This document shows positions 32,148 through 40,137 of a stretch of DNA of 64,000 bases, in pieces. The stretch's first letter is position 1. The number at the start of each line of letters is the position of its first letter. The stretch is from assembly GCA_024998565.1 (NCBI GenBank), contig JACOEM010000009.1, positions 1 through 64,000 on the forward strand, written 5' to 3'. The notes under the pieces are model-generated. The model was not told the origin of the DNA, ran no database searches, and worked only from the letters and a program-made list of their open reading frames with translations. Source of the stretch: Nitrospira sp. (GTDB lineage: Bacteria > Nitrospirota > Nitrospiria > Nitrospirales > Nitrospiraceae). A program made the position numbers and the translations under genes.

Positions 32148-32915
32148 CTACTCCACCCTCTTCTTGAACGCGATATCCCCATAGTAGGCCTCGGCTGACT
32201 CACCGGTATTGTCCGTATCCGTCATGATCGCCACGCCGGAAATCATCGGCGGGTCTTGGCCGAACGCCCGCTTGTAGTCTTCATAGACATTGCGCTCTTC
32301 GGTAATCCAGATGTCGCGTTTGGCCGGCCCGCTTTCTACCACGATCATGTGGACTTGATCGGTATAGGGATTCGGCACCGTGGTGCCTACCGGCGCGCGG
32401 CTTTCCCAGATATAGTTGATGGCGCCCAGCGGCGGATATTGGCCATAGATCAGCCTGGCCGCTTCGTATTTTGCCTTGCCGAAGAGCCCGACTTCCTGGC
32501 TGTCGTATTGGAAGGTGACATAGAGGCGGGCGGGGTAATCGTCTCCTTCTTTCTTGGCCACGTCCCCGGCCTTCAAGATATTCGAGACTTTCCACTGCCA
32601 TTGAATGATCGGATATTCCTTCGGATCGATCAGAATTTCTTTCGTCAGTCCCGAAGAGGAGGCCTGACTGGCTGCTTTGACGGCGACGCGGTCGCTGTCT
32701 TTCACGAGGCGGTACGTCGTGTGCTGGGAGATCTTCGGAAAGGTGAGTGGCTTCCAGCCGTTGGGCCAAGGCCCATCCGGCGTTGCCGCAGAAAACGTGC
32801 CGATCTCTACTCTCGCTGGGGATTCAGCTTGCAGGAAATTCGGCTCACCGAGAATCGTACCGGCGGCAACCAGAAATGCGATGCTGATCATGAAGATCGA
32901 AATACGGAATGCCAT
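32148..32915 (-). CDS. Secreted DUF3047 protein
   Basis: 255 residues from ATG 32915 (GAGAGGA upstream): signal peptide (about 1-25), then a DUF3047 domain with WQWKVSNILKAGD, DDYPARLYVTFQYD and a late ESAEAYYGDIAFKK. Function of the family is unknown; the fold is probably a beta-sandwich carbohydrate-binding type. Convergent with the cytochrome c gene; it begins 54 bases after the end of the flavoprotein gene on the same strand and may be co-transcribed. Confidence 0.82.
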   Translation of the reverse strand: MAFRISIFMISIAFLVAAGTILGEPNFLQAESPARVEIGTFSAATPDGPWPNGWKPLTFPKISQHTTYRLVKDSDRVAVKAASQASSSGLTKEILIDPKEYPIIQWQWKVSNILKAGDVAKKEGDDYPARLYVTFQYDSQEVGLFGKAKYEAARLIYGQYPPLGAINYIWESRAPVGTTVPNPYTDQVHMIVVESGPAKRDIWITEERNVYEDYKRAFGQDPPMISGVAIMTDTDNTGESAEAYYGDIAFKKRVE

Positions 32916-32968
32916 ACGCTGTGTCCTCTCGTCCAATGGTGTGAAAAGTCCCTGAACCGTCCCCACTT

Positions 32969-34522
32969 CTATTTTCTCGTCCACGAAAACCACTTACTGA
33001 GGATGTTCTTTTGTCGTGAGGTGAAGGTGGTCTTGCGCCAGGCATTGGCCACCCTCTTCACGACTTCGCCCTGTGTGGGATAGGGATGAATCGTCGACGC
33101 CAGGGTCTTCAAGCCCAGTCCGGCGTTCATGGCAAGTGTGAACTCATTGATCAAATCGCCGGCATGGGCCGCGACAATCGTGGCCCCCAAAATGCGATCC
33201 GTTCCTGCCTCCACATGGACCTTGGCAAAGCCCTCTGCTTCACCATCGAGCACCGCCCGGTCCACCTCGTCTAAGCGATGCGTGAACGTCTCCACCTTGT
33301 GCCCCTTCTCCTTCGCCTCAGCTTCGTAGAGGCCGACGTGGGCGATCTCCGGATCGGTGTAGGTTGCCCAGGGAATGACCAGCGAACTGACCCGTGCTGT
33401 GCCGAGCCCGAAGGGATGGGGAAAGAGCGCGCTCTGAATGACGATCTGAGCCATGGCGTCCGCCGCATGCGTAAACTTGTAGCGGGAGCAAATATCCCCG
33501 GCCGCATAGATATTCGGATTGGTCGTGCGGAGATGGTCGTTGACCGTGACGCCCGTCTTGTCGTAGTCAACACCGGCAGCCTCCAAGCCAAGACCGTCCA
33601 CGTTCGGCTTACGCCCTGCGCCCACGAGTATGTGGTCGACCGTAATGTCATACGCCCGGCCATGCGAACCGCCCGTCAGCCGCTTGCCGGTCTCCGTCTT
33701 CTGGATCGTCAACTCCTTGCCGCAACAGAATAAGGTCACCCCGTCGCGAACCAGGGCTTGCTCGACAAGGTCCGCCGCATCGCGATCTTCATTCGGCATG
33801 ATCCCGTGTAACGCCTCAATGAGGTACACCTGACTACCGAACCGGGCAAAGGCTTGCGCCAGCTCACAGCCGATGGGCCCTGCTCCAATGATCGCCAGCC
33901 TCGCCGGCAGCTCGGTTAACGAAAAGATGGTTTCGTTGGTCAAATAGCCCGCCTCTTGTAGTCCTGGGATGGGTGGCGCGGAGGCCCGTGCGCCGGTGCA
34001 GATGACGGCCTTGGCGAAGTCTAATGTCGCGCTGCCGACCTGCACGGTCTGCGCGCTGGTGAATTGCGCCTGGCCCAGGTATACATCGACGCCCAGGCCG
34101 GTAAACCGCTGAGCCGAATCCGTCCGGCTGAGTTGGGCGCGCAGTGTCCGCATGCGCGTCATGACGGCGGGGAAATCCTCCTTCGCCGCGCCAGGGAAGT
34201 GGATGCCGAACTCCTCACCTTTTCGAACATCAGCCCAAGCACGCGAGGCCCGGATTAAGGCTTTGGAGGGCACGCATCCGACGTTCAAGCAGTCGCCGCC
34301 CATGAGGTGCCGTTCGATCAGTGCGACTTTTGCCCCTAGGCCGGCCGCAATGGCCGCCGTCACGAGTCCGGCCGTTCCACCTCCAATGACCACCAGGTTA
34401 TATTGACCAGTCGGTGTCGGGTTCACCCAATTTGGTGGATGGACGTAGTTGATCAAGCGTTGATTATGTTCATCGTCGGGTAGCATCACGTTGGAAGAAA
34501 CAGTCTTCTCAGGCGCGCTCAT
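32969..34522 (-). CDS. FAD-dependent pyridine nucleotide-disulfide oxidoreductase (MerA/Lpd-like)
   Basis: 517 residues: FAD site VVIGGGTAGLVTAAIAAGLG (about 44-63), redox CLNVGC (about 79-84), NAD(P) site IIGAGPIGCELA, second FAD motif IYAAGDI, and a dimer domain ending HPYPTQGEVVKRVANAW. It has an N-terminal extension of about 40 residues. It lacks the HMA domain and the C-terminal Cys pair of mercuric reductase, so it is probably a disulfide reductase of other kind. AAAGGA before the ATG. VTT gene (34565-35383) lies just upstream and may be co-transcribed; the pairing of this reductase type with a VTT/TVP38 protein is common. Confidence 0.88.
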   Translation of the reverse strand: MSAPEKTVSSNVMLPDDEHNQRLINYVHPPNWVNPTPTGQYNLVVIGGGTAGLVTAAIAAGLGAKVALIERHLMGGDCLNVGCVPSKALIRASRAWADVRKGEEFGIHFPGAAKEDFPAVMTRMRTLRAQLSRTDSAQRFTGLGVDVYLGQAQFTSAQTVQVGSATLDFAKAVICTGARASAPPIPGLQEAGYLTNETIFSLTELPARLAIIGAGPIGCELAQAFARFGSQVYLIEALHGIMPNEDRDAADLVEQALVRDGVTLFCCGKELTIQKTETGKRLTGGSHGRAYDITVDHILVGAGRKPNVDGLGLEAAGVDYDKTGVTVNDHLRTTNPNIYAAGDICSRYKFTHAADAMAQIVIQSALFPHPFGLGTARVSSLVIPWATYTDPEIAHVGLYEAEAKEKGHKVETFTHRLDEVDRAVLDGEAEGFAKVHVEAGTDRILGATIVAAHAGDLINEFTLAMNAGLGLKTLASTIHPYPTQGEVVKRVANAWRKTTFTSRQKNILSKWFSWTRK

Positions 34523-34564
34523 GGGAAGGGTCCTTTCGGTTGATGAGGGGGCAACGAGTCTCGT

Positions 34565-35383
34565 TCATGGGTGAAAGGGAGCCTCTGTACGATTCGCCGG
34601 TTCAACCGGCTTGCCGGCGAATCGTCGGTACAGCATCGGCACCAGGGCAAGCAGTCCCAGCAAGGTGAACGCCAGGATCACATTGGGCGACGCAATTTCT
34701 TTGAGCGAATTGATGGTCCCCAGCTGCCGCCCGGCGTAGGCATAGACGAAGCTGCCCGGCACAATGCCCAGAGCCGTTGCGATCACGTAGGTGCCGAGGC
34801 GGACCCGCGTCAGGCCCGACACCAAGTTGACCAAGAAAAATGGAAATAACGGAACAAGTCGAAGCGTCACGAGGTAGCTGAAGGCGTTCTTTGCAAACCC
34901 CTCTTGAATCGGACCCAGCTTCTGGCCGAACTTCTGCTCGACCCACCCGCGCAAGAGATAGCGAGCGGTCAAAAACGCGAGCGTGGCTCCGCCGGTCGCC
35001 CCGAGATTCACGAAGGCTGTGCCCCACAGGCTCCCGAAGAGAAAGCCTCCGACGAGGGTCAATATCGTGGCGCCTGGAAGCGACAAGCCGGTGACCAGAC
35101 TGTAGGTGACGATAAAGCTCGCCACGGCGGCGGCGTGATGTTCGTCAGTGAAGGCCAGGAGCCGATCACGGTTCGCTTTCACCGTATCCAGCGTGAGATA
35201 CGCATCCAGGTCAAACCAGAAGAATGCGCCGATGGCGAGTCCGATCGCTGCGGCGAAGATAATTTTGCCGAAGCGTGCCTCGTTCGACGATTCGGAGGGC
35301 AATGAACCTTGATGAGATGGTTGCGTCGGACGTGCTGTCTCGCACGTGCCCGAATGTTCTACGGCACAGGGTATTTCCTTCAT
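34565..35383 (-). CDS. TVP38/TMEM64 (VTT domain) membrane protein
   Basis: 272 residues. After a 45-residue Cys/Ser-rich cytosolic head come about six membrane segments with the VTT core (LSLPGATILTLVGGFLFGSLWGTAFVNLGATGGATLAFLTARYLLRGWVE and LRLVPLFPFFLVNLVSGLTRV patterns). VTT/DedA relatives move lipids or ions; substrate unknown. ATG 35383 has GAAGGGAG upstream. A Crp-type site at 35625-35640 with TACCCT (35603-35598) points at this gene. Confidence 0.87.
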   Translation of the reverse strand: MKEIPCAVEHSGTCETARPTQPSHQGSLPSESSNEARFGKIIFAAAIGLAIGAFFWFDLDAYLTLDTVKANRDRLLAFTDEHHAAAVASFIVTYSLVTGLSLPGATILTLVGGFLFGSLWGTAFVNLGATGGATLAFLTARYLLRGWVEQKFGQKLGPIQEGFAKNAFSYLVTLRLVPLFPFFLVNLVSGLTRVRLGTYVIATALGIVPGSFVYAYAGRQLGTINSLKEIASPNVILAFTLLGLLALVPMLYRRFAGKPVEPANRTEAPFHP

Positions 35384-35624
35384 GGTGCTCCCTTCGATCG
35401 GCAGATTAAGGCCAAGCATCTGGTCTGGCTTAGCAGCCCGGAAAAAATCCGCCAGCGGCGTTCTCGCGGCATTCAGAGGCTCACCGTACGGCGTGAGTAC
35501 GATTCGCCGCTTCGCTTGCTGCGGCCTTGCGGGAAGCCTTTTTGCGCAACCTGGTAGATCGGTCTGTTCGTGAGGAATGTTCTCTCGTCATGGCGTCAGG
35601 GTAACTCAATTCCTGAAGTGAATC

Positions 35625-35640
35625 TGTGAGCCAATTCACA
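35625..35640 (-). promoter_or_regulatory. Crp/Fnr-type site with class II promoter for the VTT gene
   Basis: TGTGA-GCCAAT-TCACA, an exact match to the E. coli CRP core. On the minus strand TACCCT (35603-35598) begins 22 bases past it. Confidence 0.7.
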
Positions 35641-35708
35641 AAGCAAAGGGTAGATGGAATACGAGGAAAGGCTGCGTCTTTTATGGAGCGTTGCCGGTCG
35701 GCTGGAAC

Positions 35709-35724
35709 TGTAAGCTACCTTACG
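35709..35724 (+). promoter_or_regulatory. Crp/Fnr-type site in front of the crp/fnr gene
   Basis: TGTAA-GCTACC-TTACG, 105 bases before the regulator's ATG. GACAAT (35747-35752) begins 23 bases past it, one base off the spacing seen elsewhere. Suggests autoregulation. Confidence 0.6.
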
Positions 35725-35828
35725 GTTTGTTTCGGGCCAGAGCGAAGACAATCTGGGGCGAAAATTACTGCGCTTGCCTTCATGCAGGCAAGCGAGTAGG
35801 GTGATACCACCTCAGCGAGCCGATTCTT

Positions 35829-36530
35829 ATGAGCCAACCACAAACCGCTCCCAACAAGCTCTGGTTCCTCAAGCACATACGATTGTTCGACGGGGTTTCT
35901 CCTTCCGAAATGCAAGAGATGGAGAAGATCACCCGCATGGAAGAGGTCAAGAAACGACAGCCGTTGTATCTTCCCGGCGATCCGAGCAGCAACGTGTATC
36001 TTCTTAAAAAGGGGCGTGTCAAGATTGCCAATACCGCGCCCAACGGGAAAGAAGTCACCTTCGACATCCTGGAGCCGGGAGAAGTCTTTGGTGAACTTGA
36101 CGTATTAGACGACGCCCCCCGATCGACTTCGGCCGAAACGCTCGATGACGCAGTCATCTGTGTGATCCCGCGAAAAGATTTCGATCAATATTTGGCCATG
36201 CATCCCACCGTCATGTTCAAGCTGACCAAGCTTATCGGTCTGCGGCTCAAAAAAATCCAAAGCCGCGTCGAAGATCTCGTCTTTCGTGATGTGCCGGCCC
36301 GCCTGGCGCACTTGCTCCTGGAGTTGAGCAAAAGCGATGGCGTGGCTGAGAACCAGGGAATTCGTCTCAAAGTCAAGTTGACTCATCAGGAAATGGCCAA
36401 CCTGATCGGCTGTAGCCGTGAGACCGTGAGTGCCAGTATGGGGCAGTTCCGGGACGATGGCCTGATAGAGATGGACGGCCGCACGATCACCCTCGTGAAT
36501 GAAAAGGGGTTGACCGACCTCCTTGGCTGA
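35829..36530 (+). CDS. Crp/Fnr family transcription factor
   Basis: 233 residues: N-terminal cyclic-nucleotide-binding-like barrel (about 12-125, with GEVFGELDVLDDAPRSTSAE), dimer helix (about 128-155) and C-terminal winged helix (about 165-228) with recognition helix GCSRETVSASMGQF. The SRETV segment keeps the Arg and Glu with which E. coli CRP reads TGTGA, which matches the TGTRA sites in this window. There is no N-terminal Cys cluster, so it is not an oxygen-sensing FNR. The two residues of the CRP dimer helix that touch cAMP adenine (Thr-Ser) are Ile-Gln, so the ligand may not be cAMP. Likely activator of the regulon described in the findings. Confidence 0.93.
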   Translation: MSQPQTAPNKLWFLKHIRLFDGVSPSEMQEMEKITRMEEVKKRQPLYLPGDPSSNVYLLKKGRVKIANTAPNGKEVTFDILEPGEVFGELDVLDDAPRSTSAETLDDAVICVIPRKDFDQYLAMHPTVMFKLTKLIGLRLKKIQSRVEDLVFRDVPARLAHLLLELSKSDGVAENQGIRLKVKLTHQEMANLIGCSRETVSASMGQFRDDGLIEMDGRTITLVNEKGLTDLLG

Positions 36531-36649
36531 TCCCGATACCTCGCGCTGCAGGCCCCTGCCTTCCAAGTCCCGGCCGACGAGGGGGGAGGTGTCCTGAGAA
36601 TCTTACCGAAGCGGAGCCACTTCAGGTAAAAGTCATCTGGTTCAGGCGC

Positions 36650-37612
36650 TCACTCTCGAACCGCCTTCGCGCGCTTCTGCAAGTACGCGTTACGGACCGC
36701 CGCATAGAGATCGAGCGTCGCTTCTTCCACGCCTTGGAATTTTTCCAGGTTGAGAGCACGGTCGTTCGTGATTTCTTCAACGCGCCTTCCAATCTGCGCA
36801 ATGGACGTCGTCATCCGATTCTTATGAGCGATGACCGATGGTACTCCTTTGACCTCAATGAGCGGCAAGACCAGCCAGTTGATAGGGTCCAGGAAGACGT
36901 CCACGGTGTATCCGAACGCGTCGCGGAGACTGAACGGTGGCATAAGCGGAAGGACCAGATAGGGACCCGGTGCGACGCCATAGAAACCGAGCGTCTGGCC
37001 GGTGTCCTCTTCCGGCGTCTGCAAATCCATGTGCGTGGCGATATCCAGGAAGCCTCCGACGCCGAGCGTCGAGTTTATGAGGAATCGGCCCATCTCCACG
37101 CCGGCCCCTGTGACCTTACCTTGAAAGAGGTTGTTCATGAAGCGCGGCACGAATCGCAGGCTGAAGAAAAAGTTGCTGACGCCGATTTGCGCCACGTCGG
37201 GCATGACAATATCGTAGCCTTGGGCGACCGGTTTCAGTACGAACCGGTCTATCTTGTGGTTAAGCTCGAACATTACGACATTAAACGGCTCCCACGGGTC
37301 GTATTCCACGCCCGTCGTTCCTTCCGATGCAGCGAAGGGATCGAAAAACTCATCGTGATCGGACGTCTTGCCTACGGCCTCAGGGGATCCCTCACGGGGT
37401 GAGGTCGGCTGAGGCTCCAAGGCCACGTGTGAGGACGCCGAGATGGGCGTTGCGTCTCCGGGATGAGCGACGGCGCGGGCCATGCTGCATCCCGCGATCA
37501 TCGCGGCGCTCATTGCCACAACACCGGAGAGCGCCCACACGAGGGCATTCCGTCCTGGCTCGACTTCGGAGTCCGAATTAACCCTCCTGAACCTCACACC
37601 TTCTTCTGACAT
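36650..37612 (-). CDS. mlaA: MlaA (VacJ) outer-membrane lipid-asymmetry lipoprotein
   Basis: About 320 residues. A hydrophobic N-terminal segment ends in a lipobox-like AGCSMA, then a low-complexity linker and the MlaA domain (YDPWEPFNVVMFELNHKIDRFVLKPVAQGYD to NEDR-like end). MlaA removes phospholipids from the outer leaflet of the outer membrane and passes them to MlaC. ATG 37612 is chosen; a longer in-frame start has no site. No other mla genes here. Same strand and short gaps link it to DUF2934, VTT and PagL genes upstream. Confidence 0.9.
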   Translation of the reverse strand: MSEEGVRFRRVNSDSEVEPGRNALVWALSGVVAMSAAMIAGCSMARAVAHPGDATPISASSHVALEPQPTSPREGSPEAVGKTSDHDEFFDPFAASEGTTGVEYDPWEPFNVVMFELNHKIDRFVLKPVAQGYDIVMPDVAQIGVSNFFFSLRFVPRFMNNLFQGKVTGAGVEMGRFLINSTLGVGGFLDIATHMDLQTPEEDTGQTLGFYGVAPGPYLVLPLMPPFSLRDAFGYTVDVFLDPINWLVLPLIEVKGVPSVIAHKNRMTTSIAQIGRRVEEITNDRALNLEKFQGVEEATLDLYAAVRNAYLQKRAKAVRE

Positions 37613-37710
37613 CGTCCGTGTTGCCTTTCTTCTTGCATATGTGGTCGCTCCCTTCCGACACGGGATTCGGAGCATGATCAGCCATGCACAGGTCGCCAAG
37701 TACGACGGGG

Positions 37711-37920
37711 CTATCCCCGTCGGTTGAGTCGGCCCCGGTACTGTTCGAGAACTCTCCGTTCCGCCTTCAGCCAGTGCTCGAGATCGTGGCCGTCCTCATA
37801 GCCGCACTGGCAGTAGAACTGATGGGCGAGTTGCTGGATCTCCTCTCGTATCTGTGCTGAGAGCGGAAGCTCCGGTGTGGTGACTCGCGTGCTCTCTTTA
37901 CCGGGCGTCTTGATTTTCAT
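37711..37920 (-). CDS. DUF2934 small protein
   Basis: 69 residues with the DUF2934 pattern of a helix containing AHQFYCQCGYEDGHDLEHWLKAERRVL. Function unknown; the same domain occurs at 43644-43868 near stress genes. AGGAGG is 5 bases before ATG 37920. Confidence 0.82.
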   Translation of the reverse strand: MKIKTPGKESTRVTTPELPLSAQIREEIQQLAHQFYCQCGYEDGHDLEHWLKAERRVLEQYRGRLNRRG

Positions 37921-37962
37921 CACATCCTCCTATTGGTGAACGGGTTTGGGATTCAGCTCATA

Positions 37963-38709
37963 TTACGGCAGCGGTCTTCCACATGAGGCGCAGGGGCCCT
38001 CAACCGTCGTCGCGAGGGAAGCCTGAAGCACAGGCATGTCTCCGCGTAGCAGCCGAACCCAGCGCGCCGTTGGGTATCGGACTACCAATTTCGGAAGCAG
38101 GAGCAGCAAGGCCACCATGGCGCCGCCAAGCAGGATCAACACCCATTCGCCTGAGACCACGTGGTTTCCGGCATAGGTCAACAGCACGGTGGGACCGATC
38201 ATCCCCAGCAACGTAGCCACCGCGAAGGTGCGAAGGGACATCGTGGTGAGTCCCGCTCCATAACTGACGAGGTCGAAGGAAAACACCGGCAGAAGTCGGG
38301 ATAAAAAGACAAAGATCGCCAAGTGCCGATCGGAGCAGCGTTCGCAGAATCTGATTTCCGTCCTGAGTATTCTCGTGAGCGCCGCCCGCCCCAAAAAACG
38401 ACCGATCAGAAAGCTGAGGACGGCTCCGAATTCCGCGCCGATGACGGCATAGGTAGTGCCAAGTGGCACGCCGAACGCTGCGCCGGCCGCCAAGTCCAAG
38501 GGCAAACTGGGGATCGGGCTAATGACGACGGCCGCGGCCATGAGGAGCATGAACAGCAGAGGCCCGAAGGCGCCTGCCTCGCGAAGCCAGCCTGCAAGCC
38601 GGTCGGGATGGAGCCATTCTCCAAGATCCAGCGCCGTCGCCGTCCCATAAATTCCGAGCGCCAAAACGAGTAACACTCCAAGCTTGAACCAGGCGGTTCT
38701 GTGTCTCAT
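37963..38709 (-). CDS. TVP38/TMEM64 (VTT domain) membrane protein with C-terminal Cys pair
   Basis: 248 residues with about six membrane segments and the VTT core (SPIPSLPLDLAAGAAFGVPLGTTYAVIGAEFGAVLSFLIGRFLGR pattern; LPVFSFDLVSYGAGLT). It differs from the VTT protein at 34565 in lacking the long head and in ending with CASCGRPLP, a possible metal knuckle. GGAGG before the ATG; pagL ends 18 bases upstream, so co-transcription is likely. Confidence 0.87.
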   Translation of the reverse strand: MRHRTAWFKLGVLLVLALGIYGTATALDLGEWLHPDRLAGWLREAGAFGPLLFMLLMAAAVVISPIPSLPLDLAAGAAFGVPLGTTYAVIGAEFGAVLSFLIGRFLGRAALTRILRTEIRFCERCSDRHLAIFVFLSRLLPVFSFDLVSYGAGLTTMSLRTFAVATLLGMIGPTVLLTYAGNHVVSGEWVLILLGGAMVALLLLLPKLVVRYPTARWVRLLRGDMPVLQASLATTVEGPCASCGRPLP

Positions 38710-38727
38710 TCCTCTATCCCTCCAGTG

Positions 38728-39441
38728 TCAGAATGGCTCTGGCAAGAACCACGATAGCCCGACATAGGGCAAGACGGCGTTGATTCCGGTGTTGCGCTCG
38801 CCGAGCCCGCCATTCGATATGTGGTGATATCGCACACCCATGGTCCACGTCAGGTGGTTTGTCAGGGCGTATTGGACTCCGGGACCTGTTTCCAGCACGA
38901 ATTCAAATTGTGTGCTCTGTTCCGGAATCCGCGGAGCCAAATCGGTCCAAATCATTCCGGCACCGGCATCCCAAAAGGGTATCCAGCGTCCGAATGAAAG
39001 AAAGTTGTATTTCAGAACCACCGATCCTCCGACTGCCTCGGCGGCGAAGGGCCGTGTGAATCGGGCGTATACCGGTTCCAGCAACAGTTCGACATTGCCT
39101 CGGTACCATCCCTCTCCCTGAGGATCGGTCAGCACAATTCCAATGCGTGGCAGCACCAACAGGGCGCTCCGATTGGCCGATGGACTATCGCCGATCGCCG
39201 TCGTCGCTTGCGCGTATCCCGCGGCAATGCCGACCTCAATCGTTCCCTTTTCCATTCGCGCGTGATCCGGTCGGAAGGAATTTGCCAGGGCAGGGGCCCC
39301 GACCCCGGCTGGAAGGCATGAGAGGATCAGGATCAAGAAAAGGAGGCGTTCGGGTCGTTGTTGCGTTGCGGCGGCCCCTTCGGAACGACGCTCTCTTGCC
39401 GCCTTGAGTCGCTGATCATTCGGCGCCCATGTCTGGATCAT
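38728..39441 (-). CDS. pagL: PagL-type lipid A 3-O-deacylase (acyloxyacyl hydrolase)
   Basis: Outer-membrane beta-barrel that removes the 3-O acyl chain of lipid A. From ATG 39441 the protein has about 237 residues: a long basic N-terminus, hydrophobic signal (about 38-55) and a barrel with the catalytic segment RYHHISNGGLGERNTGIN (His-Ser of PagL). Strong GGGGGGAGG stands before ATG 39441. A Crp-type class II promoter lies directly upstream. It heads pagL-VTT-DUF2934-mlaA, a run that would remodel the outer membrane. Confidence 0.85.
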   Translation of the reverse strand: MIQTWAPNDQRLKAARERRSEGAAATQQRPERLLFLILILSCLPAGVGAPALANSFRPDHARMEKGTIEVGIAAGYAQATTAIGDSPSANRSALLVLPRIGIVLTDPQGEGWYRGNVELLLEPVYARFTRPFAAEAVGGSVVLKYNFLSFGRWIPFWDAGAGMIWTDLAPRIPEQSTQFEFVLETGPGVQYALTNHLTWTMGVRYHHISNGGLGERNTGINAVLPYVGLSWFLPEPF

Positions 39442-39506
39442 CCCGCCTCCCCCCATCTTTGTATTCGTTGCGTGGGCCTATGGTATGCGAGGTAGGACGA
39501 GGCGTC

Positions 39507-39522
39507 TGTGAGGCATCTTACA
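39507..39522 (-). promoter_or_regulatory. Crp/Fnr-type site with class II promoter for pagL
   Basis: TGTGA-GGCATC-TTACA; minus-strand TACCAT (39485-39480) begins 22 bases past it, giving a start near 39473, 32 bases before the pagL ATG. Confidence 0.7.
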
Positions 39523-39737
39523 AGCGGGACAGGAGATACCGTTCAAGCAGAATCGAAACGTGATCCCAGAGAAGTTCGGCCTTTGCATCGGAGTTGGACT
39601 GCGGTGCGGCGTGGAGACAGCATGGGGCGGGAGTCTTGAGAGATGCGAGACCAGCCGGGTTGGTGATTCAGGTAAGAGCCCGGGAACAGCGCGTAGGAGG
39701 AATACTCGCGGTCCGATCGAATGGTCGATTCCTGAGA

Positions 39738-39992
39738 CTAGCGATGGCCACGCTCCCATGCGTGTAATTGTGCCAAGAGCCACTCTTTTTGTGGAACGCC
39801 GGTGACCAGCACGCGTCCCTCTAGGACCACCGCAGGAAATACGAAAATCTCTAATATTTCGGTGTCCCGTTTTTCCGCAGGACGGACATCGACTCTCCAT
39901 TCGGGAAGCGCCTGCCGGAGTTCGTCAGCCAACGTTCGAGCCGATTGTTCGGACAAGCATCCTCGATGGACGAGAATTTCAAGATGGGCCAT
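39738..39992 (-). CDS. Small thioredoxin-fold protein with a single Cys
   Basis: 84 residues: MAHLEILVHRGCLSEQSARTLADEL (Cys12 in the active-site loop position), a central FVFPAVVLEGRVLVTGVP with the cis-Pro of thioredoxin folds, and a C-terminal helix. It resembles small glutaredoxin-like proteins; with one Cys it may act by glutathionylation or metal binding. No ribosome site, and the ATG coincides with the predicted transcription start, so it may be translated from a leaderless mRNA. Confidence 0.75.
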   Translation of the reverse strand: MAHLEILVHRGCLSEQSARTLADELRQALPEWRVDVRPAEKRDTEILEIFVFPAVVLEGRVLVTGVPQKEWLLAQLHAWERGHR

Positions 39993-40025
39993 GCTCTGAG
40001 CATAGAGAGAATGTTTCCGGCAATC

Positions 40026-40041
40026 TGTGAGGCACCTTACA
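40026..40041 (-). promoter_or_regulatory. Crp/Fnr-type site with class II promoter for the thioredoxin-like gene
   Basis: TGTGA-GGCACC-TTACA within an 18-base palindrome. Minus-strand TATGCT (40004-39999) begins 22 bases past it; the predicted start at about 39992 is the A of the ATG. Confidence 0.7.
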
Positions 40042-40137
40042 GTTCAGTACAGAGGGTTGGCAGGCGTGGACGTCGCAGGGCGGGGGCAGCCGGTTCGACT
40101 GCCCCCGCAGATCACGAGCCTAGGCATCCTGTCCTGA

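Larger units (their letters stand above)
35384..35828. other. Regulatory intergenic region between the VTT gene and crp
   Basis: 445 bases without a credible gene; short open frames at its left side have no ribosome sites. It holds two Crp-type sites (listed next) whose centres are 84 bases, eight helical turns, apart. Confidence 0.6.

Noticed and set aside
32969-34522. Mercuric reductase (MerA)
   Set aside because: CLNVGC is shared by many disulfide reductases; the HMA head and the C-terminal Cys pair of MerA are missing and no other mer gene is nearby.
35829-36530. Oxygen sensor FNR
   Set aside because: No N-terminal Cys cluster for a 4Fe-4S centre, and sites are TGTRA, not TTGAT.
39478-39900. 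140-codon minus-strand frame near the thioredoxin-like gene
   Set aside because: Contains a Crp-type site and overlaps a gene with a real fold; low-complexity product.
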